The translations under genes and the position numbers were made by a program. From Spirochaetaceae bacterium (lineage in GTDB: Bacteria; Spirochaetota; Spirochaetia; DSM-27196; PWMO01), in the NCBI GenBank assembly GCA_007693945.1, contig RECP01000052.1:1-64000 (forward strand): a stretch of DNA of 64,000 nt. The letters run 5' to 3'. The notes under the pieces are model-generated. The model was not told where the DNA came from, searched no databases, and worked only from the letters and a program-made list of their open reading frames with translations. Of the stretch, positions 46,842 to 57,144 are shown piece by piece. Every line of letters begins with the position of its first letter. Position 1 is the first letter of the stretch.

Positions 46842-47952
46842 GGGTGCAGTACCACTGGGCGTAGGAACGGGAAAACTCCCCAAACCGGCCCTCTACGATA
46901 GATTGTCGAACGGCGTCGGTGAAACTCTTGAGGAAGAACAGATTGTGGAGCGTGGTTAGAACCGGTCCCAGTATCTCGCCGCACTTGAACAGGTGGCGGA
47001 TGTAGCCGCGACTGTAGCGGCGGCACGCCGGACAGCCGCACTCGTTCTCTATCGGAAGATCGACACCGGTATGTCGCGAGTTCTTCAACTGAATTCGCCC
47101 CTCGTGCGTGAAGGCTGTGCCGTTTCGCGCCGCGCGCGTGGGGAACACGCAGTCAAACATGTCGATCCCGTTGCGGACCGCCTCCAGGATGTAGTCCGGG
47201 GTCCCGATTCCCATCAGGTATCGCGGCTTCTCCTGCGGCAGAAGCGCCGCCGTATACGCCAATGTATCGCAGAACTGCGCAAAAGGCTCTCCGACCGACA
47301 GTCCGCCGAGCGCAATTCCGCAGAAATCCAGCCCGCAGATCCGTTCGGCGCTACGCCGTCTCAGGTCATCGAAGAAGTTGCCCTGCACGATCCCGAAGAG
47401 CGCGCTGCGTTCTTTGCCGCCCGACTCGAGCCACCTTCGCCGCGCTCGCTCCGCCCACTCGCCCGTTATTCTCTCGGCATCCTCGGATTCCCGGTAGCTT
47501 ATCCCGTGTGGCGTACAGACGTCGAGCGCCATCTGTACGTCGCTGCCGAACTCATGCTGGATGTCCACGACGTGTTCCGGGGTGAATCGCTGCAGGCTGC
47601 CGTCGATATGTGAACGAAATTGAACACCTTCAGAAGAAATCTTGCGCAGAGTTGCCAGCGAAAACAGCTGAAACCCGCCCGAGTCGGTCAGGATGTTGCG
47701 GTTCCACGCGCAGAAGCGGTGCAAACCGCCATAGGCCCGAATGACCTCCATGCCCGGCCGCAGATAGAGATGATAAGTGTTGCTTAGAATCAAACGGAAA
47801 TCGAGTTGCTCCAGATCCTCCTGCCGCACCGCTTTCACCGTTGCCGCAGTGCCAACCGGCATGAAGACCGGAGTTGCAACGTCACCGTGAGGCAGGTGCA
47901 GCACGCCGGCACGCGCGCGGGTGCCGCTGTCTCTCTCCGTTATGCTGATCAT
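46813..47952 (-). CDS. tgt: tRNA-guanine transglycosylase
   Basis: This 379-residue enzyme swaps guanine-34 for preQ1 in queuosine tRNAs. It has ATPVFMPVGTAATVKAV, LSNTYHLYLRPG, the TDSGGFQLFS active-site region, ALGGLSVGEP, and the zinc site CGCPACRRYSRGYIRHL followed by a His further on (LHNLFFL). No queF/queA genes lie in the window. It overlaps murJ at its 3' end. Confidence 0.96.
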   Translation of the reverse strand: MISITERDSGTRARAGVLHLPHGDVATPVFMPVGTAATVKAVRQEDLEQLDFRLILSNTYHLYLRPGMEVIRAYGGLHRFCAWNRNILTDSGGFQLFSLATLRKISSEGVQFRSHIDGSLQRFTPEHVVDIQHEFGSDVQMALDVCTPHGISYRESEDAERITGEWAERARRRWLESGGKERSALFGIVQGNFFDDLRRRSAERICGLDFCGIALGGLSVGEPFAQFCDTLAYTAALLPQEKPRYLMGIGTPDYILEAVRNGIDMFDCVFPTRAARNGTAFTHEGRIQLKNSRHTGVDLPIENECGCPACRRYSRGYIRHLFKCGEILGPVLTTLHNLFFLKSFTDAVRQSIVEGRFGEFSRSYAQWYCTHGARTVAET

Positions 47953-47961
47953 CGGCTTCCG

Positions 47962-49041
47962 CTAGGTACGTGAGTATCGAAATAACACCAGAGTGGAAAC
48001 CACGAACAGCAGAATCGGCGTCCAGGCTCCAACGACCGGCGCAACAATGCCGGACTGCGCCATCAGCCCGGTAACCATTCCGGTCACGTAGTATAGCACG
48101 GCCAGACAGAGCGAGACCAGCAGGCTCATCAGAAGTATGTTACGCTTGAAGCGCCCGCCGATCGCTGAACAGAGCCCGGCAACCACCAGGGGTGTCAGCG
48201 CGAACGAGAAGCGTTCATGGTAACTGGTCAACGCGGAACGGTACGGCAGTCCTGCGCGTCGCAGTGAGATCACATGATCACGCGCCTCGGCAAGGCTCAT
48301 CTGGTCAACGTCACGCAAGCCGCGTCCAAAGGTCGCCGGAGGTTCGTCAAAGCGCGGAGCAGAGAACCGCTGTGCCTGACGCGCTACCAGGTCGCGGCCG
48401 GTCTGATCCCACTCGTAGCTCCGAACCCGGTGAAAGACCCAACGATCTTCCTCCCATTGCGCCCAATCGGCATCAATGCGCCGCAGCAATCCCCCGTTGG
48501 CGCTCAGTTCCAGCACTACCACACCGTTAAGGCTCTGCGTGACGTCGTTGTAGTAATCGGCATAATAGACAACACGTCGCTGCTGCGACAGCACCGTTAC
48601 GTTGCTGCCCGAGTAAGTGCGGCCCAGCTGCAGCAGTTCCTCCGACAGGCTCGCTCGCTGCTGATCGGCGGGAACTGCCACGCGTTCCTCGAAAAACAAG
48701 GCCCCGACACTGAGCAGCGCGCCGATCACCAGTAACGGTGCGACAAAACGGTACAGCGAAACACCGGCGGCAAACACCGATATCAACTCATTGTTACTGT
48801 AGAGTATGCTGAGCGCCAGAGACCCGGCAAACAGCGTCGCAATCGGCAGTGCATACAGTATCCCGCGCGGGACGTAGAGCAACTGAACTGACACAACGGC
48901 CGCCGCCGGAACCTCCATATTCAGGTACTGCACAATGTTTCCGAACAACTCGATCAACTGCAGCATGAGCACAAAGAAGAGCAGGCTGATCACCAGCAAC
49001 GGCAGGAATCCCCGCACCAACATCAAATCCAGCCGCTTCAT
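47962..49041 (-). CDS. lptG: LptG-type permease (YjgP/YjgQ family)
   Basis: From ATG 49041 this 359-residue protein has two N-terminal membrane helices, a periplasmic beta-jellyroll-like region, and C-terminal helices, the layout of LptF/LptG. Conserved features are FGNIVQYL, YALPIATLFAGSLALSILYSNNELISVFAAG (in part) and the C-terminal FALTPLVVAGLCSAIGGRFKR. The frame upstream to 49275 overlaps lptF and is spurious. With lptF it should form the inner-membrane part of an LPS or related glycolipid exporter. Which of the pair is F or G is uncertain. Confidence 0.83.
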   Translation of the reverse strand: MKRLDLMLVRGFLPLLVISLLFFVLMLQLIELFGNIVQYLNMEVPAAAVVSVQLLYVPRGILYALPIATLFAGSLALSILYSNNELISVFAAGVSLYRFVAPLLVIGALLSVGALFFEERVAVPADQQRASLSEELLQLGRTYSGSNVTVLSQQRRVVYYADYYNDVTQSLNGVVVLELSANGGLLRRIDADWAQWEEDRWVFHRVRSYEWDQTGRDLVARQAQRFSAPRFDEPPATFGRGLRDVDQMSLAEARDHVISLRRAGLPYRSALTSYHERFSFALTPLVVAGLCSAIGGRFKRNILLMSLLVSLCLAVLYYVTGMVTGLMAQSGIVAPVVGAWTPILLFVVSTLVLFRYSRT

Positions 49042-50327
49042 CTGCGTAACCTTATAAGCAGAAAGACGGCACCGCCGGCTGCTATTACAATATTCGGCAC
49101 CCACATCGCCAGCAACGGCGAGATGTCGGTACGCTGAACCCCCAGCGTTTGTCCACCGATCAGCATGGCCCAGTAAATGACCGAAACCAGCAGTCCAAGT
49201 CCAAACCCGACCGAGCGACCGCTGCGACGCGAGGTCAGACCAACCGGAAAGGCAAACAGCGCGAATACCAGGCAAGCAAACGGAATTGAGAACTTCTTGT
49301 GATATTCAATCTCGTAGATCTGAAGACTACGATCGACTATCGGTCGCGCGGCATCGCGCTGGATTGACTCCAGGCGCCGATGCAGCGCCGGGTGCCATTG
49401 CGCCGGGTCCGCGTCCGAATCGGCGTACTGCTGCGTGATCGCCGCATACTCCAGATGCAGATCGCGCAGGCGGGAATCAATTGCCTTCTGATGCTCGCTC
49501 AGGCGTTGCGACAGACTGCGCCGTTTCGCTTCGATCTCGCGGTAGACGTCCACCGAACTCATCTCTCGAGGTCCCGGGGAACGCAAAGCCACAGCTATGT
49601 CGCGCAGGAGGATATTGTACTGCATCTGCTCGGCGCTCAGCCAGTCGTACTGCTCCCGGTTTCGCGCGTCTACCCGTTGACTGAACACATCGGAAAGCTC
49701 CAGCGAGATAACCGCGTCGTTCCCTTCTTCGCCGAACCGGGCGTTTCGCGACAGAATAACTCTTCGCGCCCCGCGGTCATCCTGCTCTATGATCACCAGA
49801 TCCTCGATTCGGCCCCCGTCCACCGCGCCGGTGATCATGATGCTCTCCTGGTAGCGATTAATGGAGAACGGTTCGAGTTCGAGCCCCGGATTCGCGTAGA
49901 GCAGCTCACGGTACAACGAACCGAAATTGATGGTTCCCACCGGCAGGAAGTAGTCGTTCATCACAAATGAGCCCACCGACAGCAGCACACCGGCCGTCAG
50001 AAACGGCAGCGCCAACCGCAACAGCGGCATCCCGGCTGCCTGCAGCGCCAGAATCTCGTTGTCCGAGGAGAGTCTACCGACCGCCATCAGCGCACCTACC
50101 AGCGATCCAAACGGAAAAGAAAGCGCAACAATCGACGGCAGTGAATACCAGATCAGACGCACGACATCGAACGGAGCGACATCACGGGTCAGTATGTCAC
50201 GTGCCAGCAGCAGCATCTGGTTCACGAAGAAGATGAAGAAGAAGAACAGAAATGCAACCAGGAATGAGAGCAGGAACTCCTGCAGAAGGTAGAGTGAGAC
50301 CCGTCTGTACGATCGGGTTGTCTTCAT
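49038..50327 (-). CDS. lptF: LptF-type permease (YjgP/YjgQ family)
   Basis: From ATG 50327 this 429-residue protein has the same layout as its neighbour: helices (LLSFLVAFLFFFFIFFVNQM), the family core SFPFGSLVGALMAVGRLSSDNEILALQAAG (in part), a periplasmic region with an extra coiled-coil insertion (residues about 255-330), and C-terminal helices. The four-base overlap with lptG suggests equal synthesis of the two subunits. The presence of both argues for a glycolipid outer leaflet, although no lipid A genes are in view. Confidence 0.83.
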   Translation of the reverse strand: MKTTRSYRRVSLYLLQEFLLSFLVAFLFFFFIFFVNQMLLLARDILTRDVAPFDVVRLIWYSLPSIVALSFPFGSLVGALMAVGRLSSDNEILALQAAGMPLLRLALPFLTAGVLLSVGSFVMNDYFLPVGTINFGSLYRELLYANPGLELEPFSINRYQESIMITGAVDGGRIEDLVIIEQDDRGARRVILSRNARFGEEGNDAVISLELSDVFSQRVDARNREQYDWLSAEQMQYNILLRDIAVALRSPGPREMSSVDVYREIEAKRRSLSQRLSEHQKAIDSRLRDLHLEYAAITQQYADSDADPAQWHPALHRRLESIQRDAARPIVDRSLQIYEIEYHKKFSIPFACLVFALFAFPVGLTSRRSGRSVGFGLGLLVSVIYWAMLIGGQTLGVQRTDISPLLAMWVPNIVIAAGGAVFLLIRLRR

Positions 50328-50346
50328 CGCCGCTCTGAACTTCGAC

Positions 50347-50790
50347 CTACACCCCGGTCGAGCCGAAGCCTCCGGAGCCCCGGCTGGTTTGTCTGAGCTC
50401 GCCACTCTCGAAGACGGCACGCGTGACCGGGGCAATTACCAGCTGGGCGATCCGGTCATACGGTTGTATCGTACACACCGAGTTACCCAGGTTCACCAAT
50501 AGCACCTGAATCTCGCCGCGATAATCGCTGTCTACGGTTCCGGGTGCGTTCAACACCGTGAGCCCATGGCGGTCCGCCAGTCCCGACCGCGGCCGAACCT
50601 GCCCTTCGTAGCCTTCCGGCAGCGCACAGCGCACACCGGTAGGAACGCGAACACGTTGACCCGGCAGTACCACCAGCGGTTCATCCAGCCTCGCTTTCAG
50701 ATCAGCTCCCGCCGCACCCGCTGTGGCGTACATCGGCTCGAGTCCGGCAGCTGCCTCAAACCGGACGGTCGGCACGCCGTCGGCAATCAC
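50347..50790 (-). CDS. dut: dUTP diphosphatase
   Basis: This 147-residue trimeric dUTPase has all five motifs: [35 protein letters not shown], and the C-terminal glycine-rich arm [10 protein letters not shown]. It converts dUTP to dUMP and limits uracil in DNA. The ATG overlaps the pnp stop by four bases, tying it to the rimP-pnp run. Confidence 0.96.
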   Translation of the reverse strand: MIADGVPTVRFEAAAGLEPMYATAGAAGADLKARLDEPLVVLPGQRVRVPTGVRCALPEGYEGQVRPRSGLADRHGLTVLNAPGTVDSDYRGEIQVLLVNLGNSVCTIQPYDRIAQLVIAPVTRAVFESGELRQTSRGSGGFGSTGV

Positions 50791-52025
50791 CGATGCCGGC
50801 CGCTCGAGGAGCGCCGGGTGTCCCGATCTCGGTCCCGATCGCGCCCGCGCCCCGGCCCTCGGTTATCACGCCGGATATTCTCATCACTGCCTTCGTAGAT
50901 CAGACTCAGATTTACACGCCCCATCTTGTCTATTTCGATAATCTTGACCGGTACCGACTGATTCATCTGCAGAACGTCACTGACCGACTCGACGCGATGT
51001 CCGGCGAGCTTGGAAATATGACACAATCCTTCCTTGTTCGGAAGAAACTCGATGAACGCACCAAAGTCAACTATCCGTCTGACGACTCCCTCGTAGACCT
51101 TTCCGACCTCGGGTTCCTCAAGCAAGGCCATGAACGCTGCCATGGCAGCTTCACCAGACTCCTTCTCTTTGCAGTAGATGGTTACGCTACCGTCGTCATC
51201 GATGTTGGTGTTGACACCATACCGTTCGCTGATACCCTTGATGGTCTTTCCGGACGGGCCGATCAGCAGTCCGATGCGCTCAACATCAACCTTGAACGTA
51301 ATGATCCGCGGGGCGTACTCCGACAGGCTGGCGCTTGGCCGGTCGATTGCGGCGGCCATCTTTGAAAGAATGTGCATTCGGCCGCTTCTGGCCTGCTCCA
51401 GCGCACGCTTCATCACTTCAGGAGCTACATTCTTGACCTTGATGTCCATCTGAAAGGCGGTGATGCCGTCTGCGGTCCCCGCAACCTTGAAATCCATGTC
51501 ACCCAGGTGGTCTTCTTCACCCAGTATATCGCTGAGAATGACCGACTGCTCGCCTTCCTGTACCATGCCCATGGCGATGCCGGCCACCGGCTTCGCCAGC
51601 GGCACACCGGCATTCATCATCGAAAGGCTTGCACCGCATACGGTGGCCATCGACGAGGACCCGTTGGATTCGAGGACTTCCGAAACCAACCGCACTGTGT
51701 ACGGAAAGTCGCTCTTGGCCGGCACGACCGCTTCCAGCGCCCGGTGCGCCAGGTGACCGTGCCCGATCTCGCGCCTCCCGGTACCCATGCGCCCGGTTTC
51801 CCCGACCGAGAACGGAGGGAAATTGTAGTGCAACAGGAAGTTCTGCCGACGGTCACCTTCGATGTCGTCCATGATCTGCTCGTCGTATACCGTACCGAGT
51901 GTTGTTATTGCCAGGGCCTGTGTTTCACCGCGCGTGAACAGTGCCGAACCGTGAGTTCGCTGCAGCACTCCGACTTCACAGCTGATCGGACGGATATCCT
52001 CCGGACCACGACCGTCGGTACGCAC
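50787..52025 (-). pseudogene. pnp: polynucleotide phosphorylase, C-terminal portion (second RNase PH core, KH, S1); split from N-terminal portion by TAG
   Basis: This 412-residue frame starts at GTG 52025, directly after a TAG codon, and carries the second half of PNPase: RTDGRGPEDIRPISCEVG and THGSALFTRGETQAL opening the catalytic RNase PH core, a KH domain with IGLLIGPSGKTIKGI (about residue 252), an S1 domain (about 305-378; VRRIVDFGAFIEFLPNKEG) and an Arg/Asp-rich tail. The frame is identical to that of the upstream part, and nothing else is damaged. It could be a separately translated subunit, made by readthrough, or the product of a sequencing error. There is no good ribosome site before the GTG. 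Confidence 0.8.
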
Positions 52026-52955
52026 CTATCGGTCAAGGATGGATCTACGCACGACGTCCTGTTCCAGATTATCCATCGCCGCGGCCAACAGCGCTTCCTG
52101 TTCCTCTGTAATCCGGTCTGCAAACCGCTCTCTGGTCTCGTCCGCAACAGCCTTAATCGCCGCGCTGCGCACCATCTTACCTTTGACGAAACAGGCGTGC
52201 TCCATTTTCGGCCGTGCGAAGTCAAGAATCTCGTCGCCGGCAGCAAGCGAACGGGCATCTTCGACCAGCGGCAGCTTTTCGCGCCCGCAGAGATCGCGCA
52301 GCTCACGCTGCACACGGCATAGATCTTGAATCGGCTGACGGGCGAACTCGATAGCATCCAGCAGCAGCTGCTCGGGCACCTGCTCACCGCCACCCTCGAC
52401 CATCGTGATCCCCAGTTCCGTGCCGGCAACAGTGATATCCAGATCGGCTGCGGCGATCTCTTCAAACGATGGGTTGACGACCAGTTCACCTTTGTACGAA
52501 ACGACCCGCACGGCCCCTACGGGGCCATCAAACGGTATGTCGGAAACAAAAACAGCCGCCGAAGCCGCGACCATCGCTACGACATCCGGAGGGTTCACCT
52601 GGTCGGCCGACACGACGGTAGGCACAACCTGGATATCGCGTTGAAACGCCTTGGAGAACAGCGGGCGCATCGGACGATCGATGAGACGGCTAACCAGAAT
52701 CTCTTTGTCTTTGGGCCGTGTCTCGCGCTTGATGAACCCTCCGGGAATCTTCCCGGCAGCGTAGTACTTCTCGTTGTATTCCACCTGAAGGGGAACGTAG
52801 TCGAGTCCCTGCACCGGCTTCGCCGAGCAACAGGCCGTCGCCAGGACCGACGTACCGCCGTACTGCGCAAAGACGGCCCCGTTGGCCTGCTTCGCCATAC
52901 GGCCCGATTCAAGAATCAGGTCGTTCTTTCCGACACGGAGCGTTACTGTATGCAT
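52026..52955 (-). pseudogene. pnp: polynucleotide phosphorylase, N-terminal portion (first RNase PH domain and helical linker), ends at in-frame TAG
   Basis: This 309-residue frame contains the first RNase PH-like domain (FAQYGGTSVLATACCS, GFIKRETRPKDKEILVSRLIDRP in part) and the all-alpha linker domain. It ends with TAG at 52028-52026 just before the position of RxDGR in the normal protein. Aligned with typical PNPase, the TAG replaces one residue of the linker and the two parts together would make about 722 residues, a normal length. PNPase degrades RNA 3' to 5' and also adds tails. The gene follows rpsO as usual. Confidence 0.8.
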
Positions 52956-52970
52956 GAGTTTTCCTTCGTT

Positions 52971-53240
52971 CTACTTTCGTATGCCGAGTTGCGCGATCAG
53001 TTCCCGATAGCCGTCGAGATCGTTGTTCTGCAGGTAACGCAGAAGTCTTCTCCGCCGACCGACGAGTTTGAGTAGCCCGCGACGTGAGCCGTGGTCTTTG
53101 CTGTGCGTCTTGAAGTGTCCGGTCAAGTGCTGGATTCTCCTGGTGAGAAGTGCGATCTGAACCTTGGTGTCTCCAGTATTGGCGGTTTCTCCCCCAAACT
53201 GGGCGACCGTCTGCGCCTTCTCTTCCTTCGTTACCGACAT
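52971..53240 (-). CDS. rpsO: 30S ribosomal protein S15
   Basis: This 89-residue primary 16S rRNA-binding protein has the conserved [19 protein letters not shown] and [20 protein letters not shown] (in part), and RRRRLLRYL. The start is ATG 53240, six bases after a perfect AAGGAG; a TTG at 53246 is an in-frame alternative that I reject. It precedes pnp as in many bacteria and has its own promoter and a leader that can fold over its ribosome site. Confidence 0.96.
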   Translation of the reverse strand: MSVTKEEKAQTVAQFGGETANTGDTKVQIALLTRRIQHLTGHFKTHSKDHGSRRGLLKLVGRRRRLLRYLQNNDLDGYRELIAQLGIRK

Positions 53241-53307
53241 GCTCAACTCCTTGATACCCTATGCTGTATATGATTGCAATATGGTCTGTTGCGTATCAAA
53301 CTACTGA
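53241..53307 (-). promoter_or_regulatory. rpsO leader with potential fold over the ribosome-binding site
   Basis: In the transcript, TTGATAC (53299-53293) is perfectly complementary to GTATCAA (53257-53251), whose last two A residues belong to the AAGGAG ribosome site (53252-53247). The loop is 35 bases. S15 is known to repress its own mRNA through varied leader folds in several bacteria; this one would be a candidate of that kind. Confidence 0.4.
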
Positions 53308-53313
53308 ATCAAC

Positions 53314-53342
53314 ATTATCAGCATTAGCCCGCCGCGTGTCAA
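53314..53342 (-). promoter_or_regulatory. strong promoter for rpsO-pnp
   Basis: On the minus strand TTGACA (53342-53337, perfect) and GATAAT (53319-53314, five of six) are separated by 17 bases. The truB stop codon TGA lies within the -35. Expected start is near 53307. Confidence 0.75.
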
Positions 53343-54220
53343 CCCGCACCCCTAAGCACACAACGATAACGGAATCCCTGGCCGTCGTAGTCCGCTATCG
53401 CCAACAGGTTGTGATCCTCATCCAGCAAAGCACAGGTTCCGGCTTGCAGTGAACCTGCCGTGATGTCGCGGACTCTCAGTGCTGTGCCGTGCGCTACGCG
53501 CTCGGCGGCTGTCCGGCTGACAGTCAGCACCTGTACTCCCGGAACCGTGTTGATAAAGCGGTCCGCACTCCAGAGATCGCGGCGGGAGTCAAAATCCTCG
53601 ACGCGGACCGCATGCCGGAGTTGAAACGGTCCGACCGAGGTGCGATTAAGCTGCTGCACGTGGGCACAACTGCCGCACGCCTCGGCGATATCGCGCGCCA
53701 GCGACCGTATGTAGGTTCCCTTTGAGCAGTGAATATCGATGCAAGCCAATGAGGCCTGATAGCTGAGCAGCCTAAGCTCGAAAACCTGTACCGTTCGCGC
53801 TGCAACTTCGACCGCAACACCCGACCGCGCCAGCTTGTAGGCGCGAGTACCGCCGATCTTGAGTGCCGAATACGCCGGCGGTTGCTGCTGCAACACGCCT
53901 ACAAACCGCTGTATCACCTCGCACAACCGCTGTTCGGTCGGAGGGTCGCACTGCGCGGTCTGCCGGCCATCACAATCGAGCGTGTCGGTTGCAACGCCGA
54001 ATCTCACGACTGCCTGGTAGCGCTTGTCCAGTCCGGTAACCAGATCTGCCAGGCGCGTGTAGCTGCCCGCCAGCACAACCAGCAGTCCGGTGGCAAACGG
54101 ATCGAGCGTTCCGGTATGTCCGATCTTCGTGGTTCCCAGCGCGCGCTTGATACGCCCTAACGCCGCAAAAGAGGTGACCGACGCCGGCTTGTCAATCAGG
54201 ATCAATCCGTTCTTGTTCAT
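53339..54220 (-). CDS. truB: tRNA pseudouridine-55 synthase TruB
   Basis: This 293-residue enzyme makes pseudouridine 55 in the tRNA T loop. It has the N-terminal LIDKPASVTSF, the catalytic motif GHTGTLDPFATGLLVVL, YQAVVRFGVATDTLDCDG (in part), and a C-terminal PUA-like region. It overlaps rbfA by about 29 bases. The stop codon is embedded in the rpsO promoter. Confidence 0.95.
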   Translation of the reverse strand: MNKNGLILIDKPASVTSFAALGRIKRALGTTKIGHTGTLDPFATGLLVVLAGSYTRLADLVTGLDKRYQAVVRFGVATDTLDCDGRQTAQCDPPTEQRLCEVIQRFVGVLQQQPPAYSALKIGGTRAYKLARSGVAVEVAARTVQVFELRLLSYQASLACIDIHCSKGTYIRSLARDIAEACGSCAHVQQLNRTSVGPFQLRHAVRVEDFDSRRDLWSADRFINTVPGVQVLTVSRTAAERVAHGTALRVRDITAGSLQAGTCALLDEDHNLLAIADYDGQGFRYRCVLRGAG

Positions 54221-54560
54221 CGAGCGATTTCAGACGTTCGGTTATCTCAAACCCTTGCTGCAGCGTGCGGTCGGCGATGAACCGTATCTTTGGCGTATTG
54301 CGGAAGCTGAAACGACGCGCCAGCCGGCTCTGGATGAACCCGGCCGCGCTATTCAGCCCGATCACGCAGCGGTCGAGCTCATCGTCGTCAAAGTAGCCGG
54401 AGACATGAATGCGGGCATGATCGAGATCCTTGGAAACCTCAACACGGTTCACGACCACCAGACTGTTGACGCGCGGATCCTTTACTTCACCCTGATTGAT
54501 CAGTTGACTGACTTCCTGTCGGATGAGATTGGCTGCACGCTCGAGCCGAAAAGTGGCCAC
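54192..54560 (-). CDS. rbfA: ribosome-binding factor A
   Basis: This 122-residue KH-fold factor for 30S maturation has RAANLIRQEVSQLINQGEVKDPRV (in part), near the start, and the later HISGY-equivalent HVSGYF and RLARRFSFRNTPKIRFIAD (in part) motifs. It lies directly between infB and truB with one base and an overlap respectively, as is usual for this operon. Confidence 0.93.
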   Translation of the reverse strand: MATFRLERAANLIRQEVSQLINQGEVKDPRVNSLVVVNRVEVSKDLDHARIHVSGYFDDDELDRCVIGLNSAAGFIQSRLARRFSFRNTPKIRFIADRTLQQGFEITERLKSLDEQERIDPD

Positions 54561-54561
54561 C

Positions 54562-57096
54562 TTATCTGGCCTCGTGTAGTCGCTTGGCTACCTCTTTGAC
54601 CTCGTACACTTCCAGCACATCGCCGACTTTGAGGTCACTGTAGTTCTCGATACCCACACCGCATTCGTAACCCTGGTCAACCTCTCGCGCATCGTCCTTG
54701 AAACGCCGCAGAGAAACGATCTTCCCGCTGTAGACTCGCACGCCGTCACGGATCACGTGCACCTGAGCGTTGCGCCTCACCTTTCCCGAAGTAACGTAGG
54801 AGCCCGCGATTACGCCCAGCCGGGGCACCCGGAACAACTCGCGAACTTCCACGGTGCCAATTGTCTCTTCTTTGAGATCCGGTGCCAGCAAGCCTTCCAT
54901 CGCCGACTTTATCTCGTCAACAACGTCGTAGATGATGTTGTACTTGCGAATTTCCACCTTCTCCTGGTCCGCGAGTTCCTGTGCTCGCGGCGTCGGTCGT
55001 ACGTTAAAGCCGATGACTATGGCCTCCGAGGCGGCCGCCAGCATCACGTCGTTCTCATTGATGGCACCCGCGCCAGCGTGCAGCACGTTCAGTCTGATCT
55101 CGGCCGTACTGAGTTTCTCCAGGGCGCTCTGCAGCGCCTCGACCGAGCCGTGAACGTCCCCCTTGATGATTACCTTCAGCTCCTGTACGCCGCCCTCCTG
55201 GATACTGTCATACAGATTATCCAGCGTGATCTTCTTGACGTTTCTGGCAACCTCGACCTTGCGCAGTTCCTGTCGCTTGTCTCCCACCTGGCGCGCCGTT
55301 TTCTCGTTTGCAGTGACCTGGAAAGGATCTCCGGCATCCGGAATACCGGTCGACCCCAGAATCTCCACCGGCATCGACGGAAACGCCTCTTCGACCTTCT
55401 CACCGTGATCGTCGAACATCGCGCGCACGCGTCCCGGGTAGACACCGGCAACGAAGCTGTCACCGACGCGCAACGTGCCGCGCAGAATCAGCACCGAGCA
55501 GACAGTTCCGCGGCCCGGATCGATTCGCGACTCAATCACTTTGCCCTCGGCGTTGCAGTCACGATTGGCACGCAGCTCCAATACCTCCGACTGCAACAGA
55601 ACCGTCTCCAGCAGCTCCGAAATACCTTCCTTCTTGAGCGCCGAAACCTCACAGTAGAGCGTGCTGCCGCCCCAGTCCTCGGGCATCAGCCCGAGGTCCG
55701 ACAGCTGCTGCTTCACACGGTCCGGATTTGCAGTAGGCAGATCTATCTTGTTAACCGCCACGATAATCGGTACACCGGCGGCCTTGGCATGGTCGATTGC
55801 CTCCCGGGTCTGCGGCATCACGCCGTCATCAGCGGCGACCACCAGAATGACAACATCGGTCACCTGGGCACCGCGTGCACGCATAAGGGTGAACGCTTCG
55901 TGTCCCGGGGTGTCCAGAAAAGTAATCTTGCCGTGAGTCGGAAGCTCAATCTGGTAGGCGCCGATATGCTGGGTGATGCCGCCAAACTCTCCGGCCACCA
56001 CATCGGTTGTACGGATGGCGTCCAGCAGCTTGGTCTTGCCGTGGTCGACGTGTCCCATCACCGTTACGATCGGCGGCCGAGTTGGCTGTTCGTCGCCCTC
56101 CACGTCATCCTCGGTAGCGATGATGGTTTCATCGTAGAGCGAGACGATGTTCACGTCACAGCCGTACTCACCGGCCAGGATCTGTGCGGTCTCGGCATCG
56201 ATCTGCTGGTTGATGGTCACCATCATGCCCATACTCATCAGTTTGCCGATCAGATCCGATGCTTTGAGATTCATTTTGCGTGCCAGTTCGGATACCGTGA
56301 TCACTTCCATGATATCAATCGACTTCGGAACCGGGTTGGCCTTGGGTGTCGGTTTCTTGGGCTTGTACTGGAGACTCTTCTCCTGATGACGGTCCTTGCT
56401 TGGATACTCTCGCCGTCTGGTCTTGAAGAACTTCTTGTTGGCCGGCCGCCTGTCGCCGCTTGGCGGCGCCTCACCCGGTGGTGAGCCACCAGCCGGTCGT
56501 GGCGGTCGCGGCCCCGGCGGCCCGGCCCCCGGTCTTCCCGCGGGGCGTCCCGGCGGGCGCCCGGCAGGTCCGGCCGGCCCGGCTGGCCGGGGAGTGAAGC
56601 CACCGGTTCTCCCGCGCTCGCCCGCCGCGGGTTTCTCGCCCTTGCGCACCGGCGCGTGCGGCTGACCGATTCTACGCTCACGAACCGACGGAGGAGGTTC
56701 GGGCGCACCCTCTACACGAAAACGGCTGCGCGGCCTTGAGGCCGGCGACGCGCGCTCTGCTTCCGCACTTGAAGGTCGTTTGTCACCGTCCGTACCAACC
56801 TTCGGCTCAACACGACTCTCGCTCCGCCTTCGTTTATCGCCGATGTCCGCGACGGGCCGCGGCGTCTGATCGGTCTTCGGCCCTGTCTCAACCGCTCCGG
56901 CGGCAGCCGATGGTTGTTCTGCTGTGTCGGCGCTCCTGGGTTTAGACTTGCCCTTGCGCTTGAGGACTACTCTGACCTTCTTCTTTTCGGTCTTGTCTTC
57001 ATCTGCCGCGGGAGCCGGTTTTGGTTCTTCCTTGCGGTGCTTGATGAGAGTAGCTTTGGGTTTGGTCTCTTGCTCTTTCTCTTGCTCTTCTGCCAT
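54562..57096 (-). CDS. infB: translation initiation factor IF-2
   Basis: This 844-residue GTPase brings initiator tRNA to the 30S subunit. It has a charged, low-complexity N terminus (residues about 1-240) with a Gly/Pro/Arg-rich block at about 149-219, an IF2-N helical domain, then the G domain with GHVDHGKT (about 347), DTPGHEAFT and NKIDLP, and domains II-IV including the C-terminal tRNA-binding domain with [13 protein letters not shown]. Only the N-terminal low-complexity part is unusual. A 48-base gap separates it from nusA. Confidence 0.97.
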   Translation of the reverse strand: MAEEQEKEQETKPKATLIKHRKEEPKPAPAADEDKTEKKKVRVVLKRKGKSKPRSADTAEQPSAAAGAVETGPKTDQTPRPVADIGDKRRRSESRVEPKVGTDGDKRPSSAEAERASPASRPRSRFRVEGAPEPPPSVRERRIGQPHAPVRKGEKPAAGERGRTGGFTPRPAGPAGPAGRPPGRPAGRPGAGPPGPRPPRPAGGSPPGEAPPSGDRRPANKKFFKTRRREYPSKDRHQEKSLQYKPKKPTPKANPVPKSIDIMEVITVSELARKMNLKASDLIGKLMSMGMMVTINQQIDAETAQILAGEYGCDVNIVSLYDETIIATEDDVEGDEQPTRPPIVTVMGHVDHGKTKLLDAIRTTDVVAGEFGGITQHIGAYQIELPTHGKITFLDTPGHEAFTLMRARGAQVTDVVILVVAADDGVMPQTREAIDHAKAAGVPIIVAVNKIDLPTANPDRVKQQLSDLGLMPEDWGGSTLYCEVSALKKEGISELLETVLLQSEVLELRANRDCNAEGKVIESRIDPGRGTVCSVLILRGTLRVGDSFVAGVYPGRVRAMFDDHGEKVEEAFPSMPVEILGSTGIPDAGDPFQVTANEKTARQVGDKRQELRKVEVARNVKKITLDNLYDSIQEGGVQELKVIIKGDVHGSVEALQSALEKLSTAEIRLNVLHAGAGAINENDVMLAAASEAIVIGFNVRPTPRAQELADQEKVEIRKYNIIYDVVDEIKSAMEGLLAPDLKEETIGTVEVRELFRVPRLGVIAGSYVTSGKVRRNAQVHVIRDGVRVYSGKIVSLRRFKDDAREVDQGYECGVGIENYSDLKVGDVLEVYEVKEVAKRLHEAR

Positions 57097-57144
57097 AACG
57101 TACTTAAGGTTATACCACGTTCGACCCCGGCTCGAAAAGGGTGG

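Noticed and set aside
54757-56484. 575-codon plus-strand frame inside infB
   Set aside because: Antisense to IF-2 with intact GTPase motifs; the peptide is His/Leu/Arg-rich and unconvincing.
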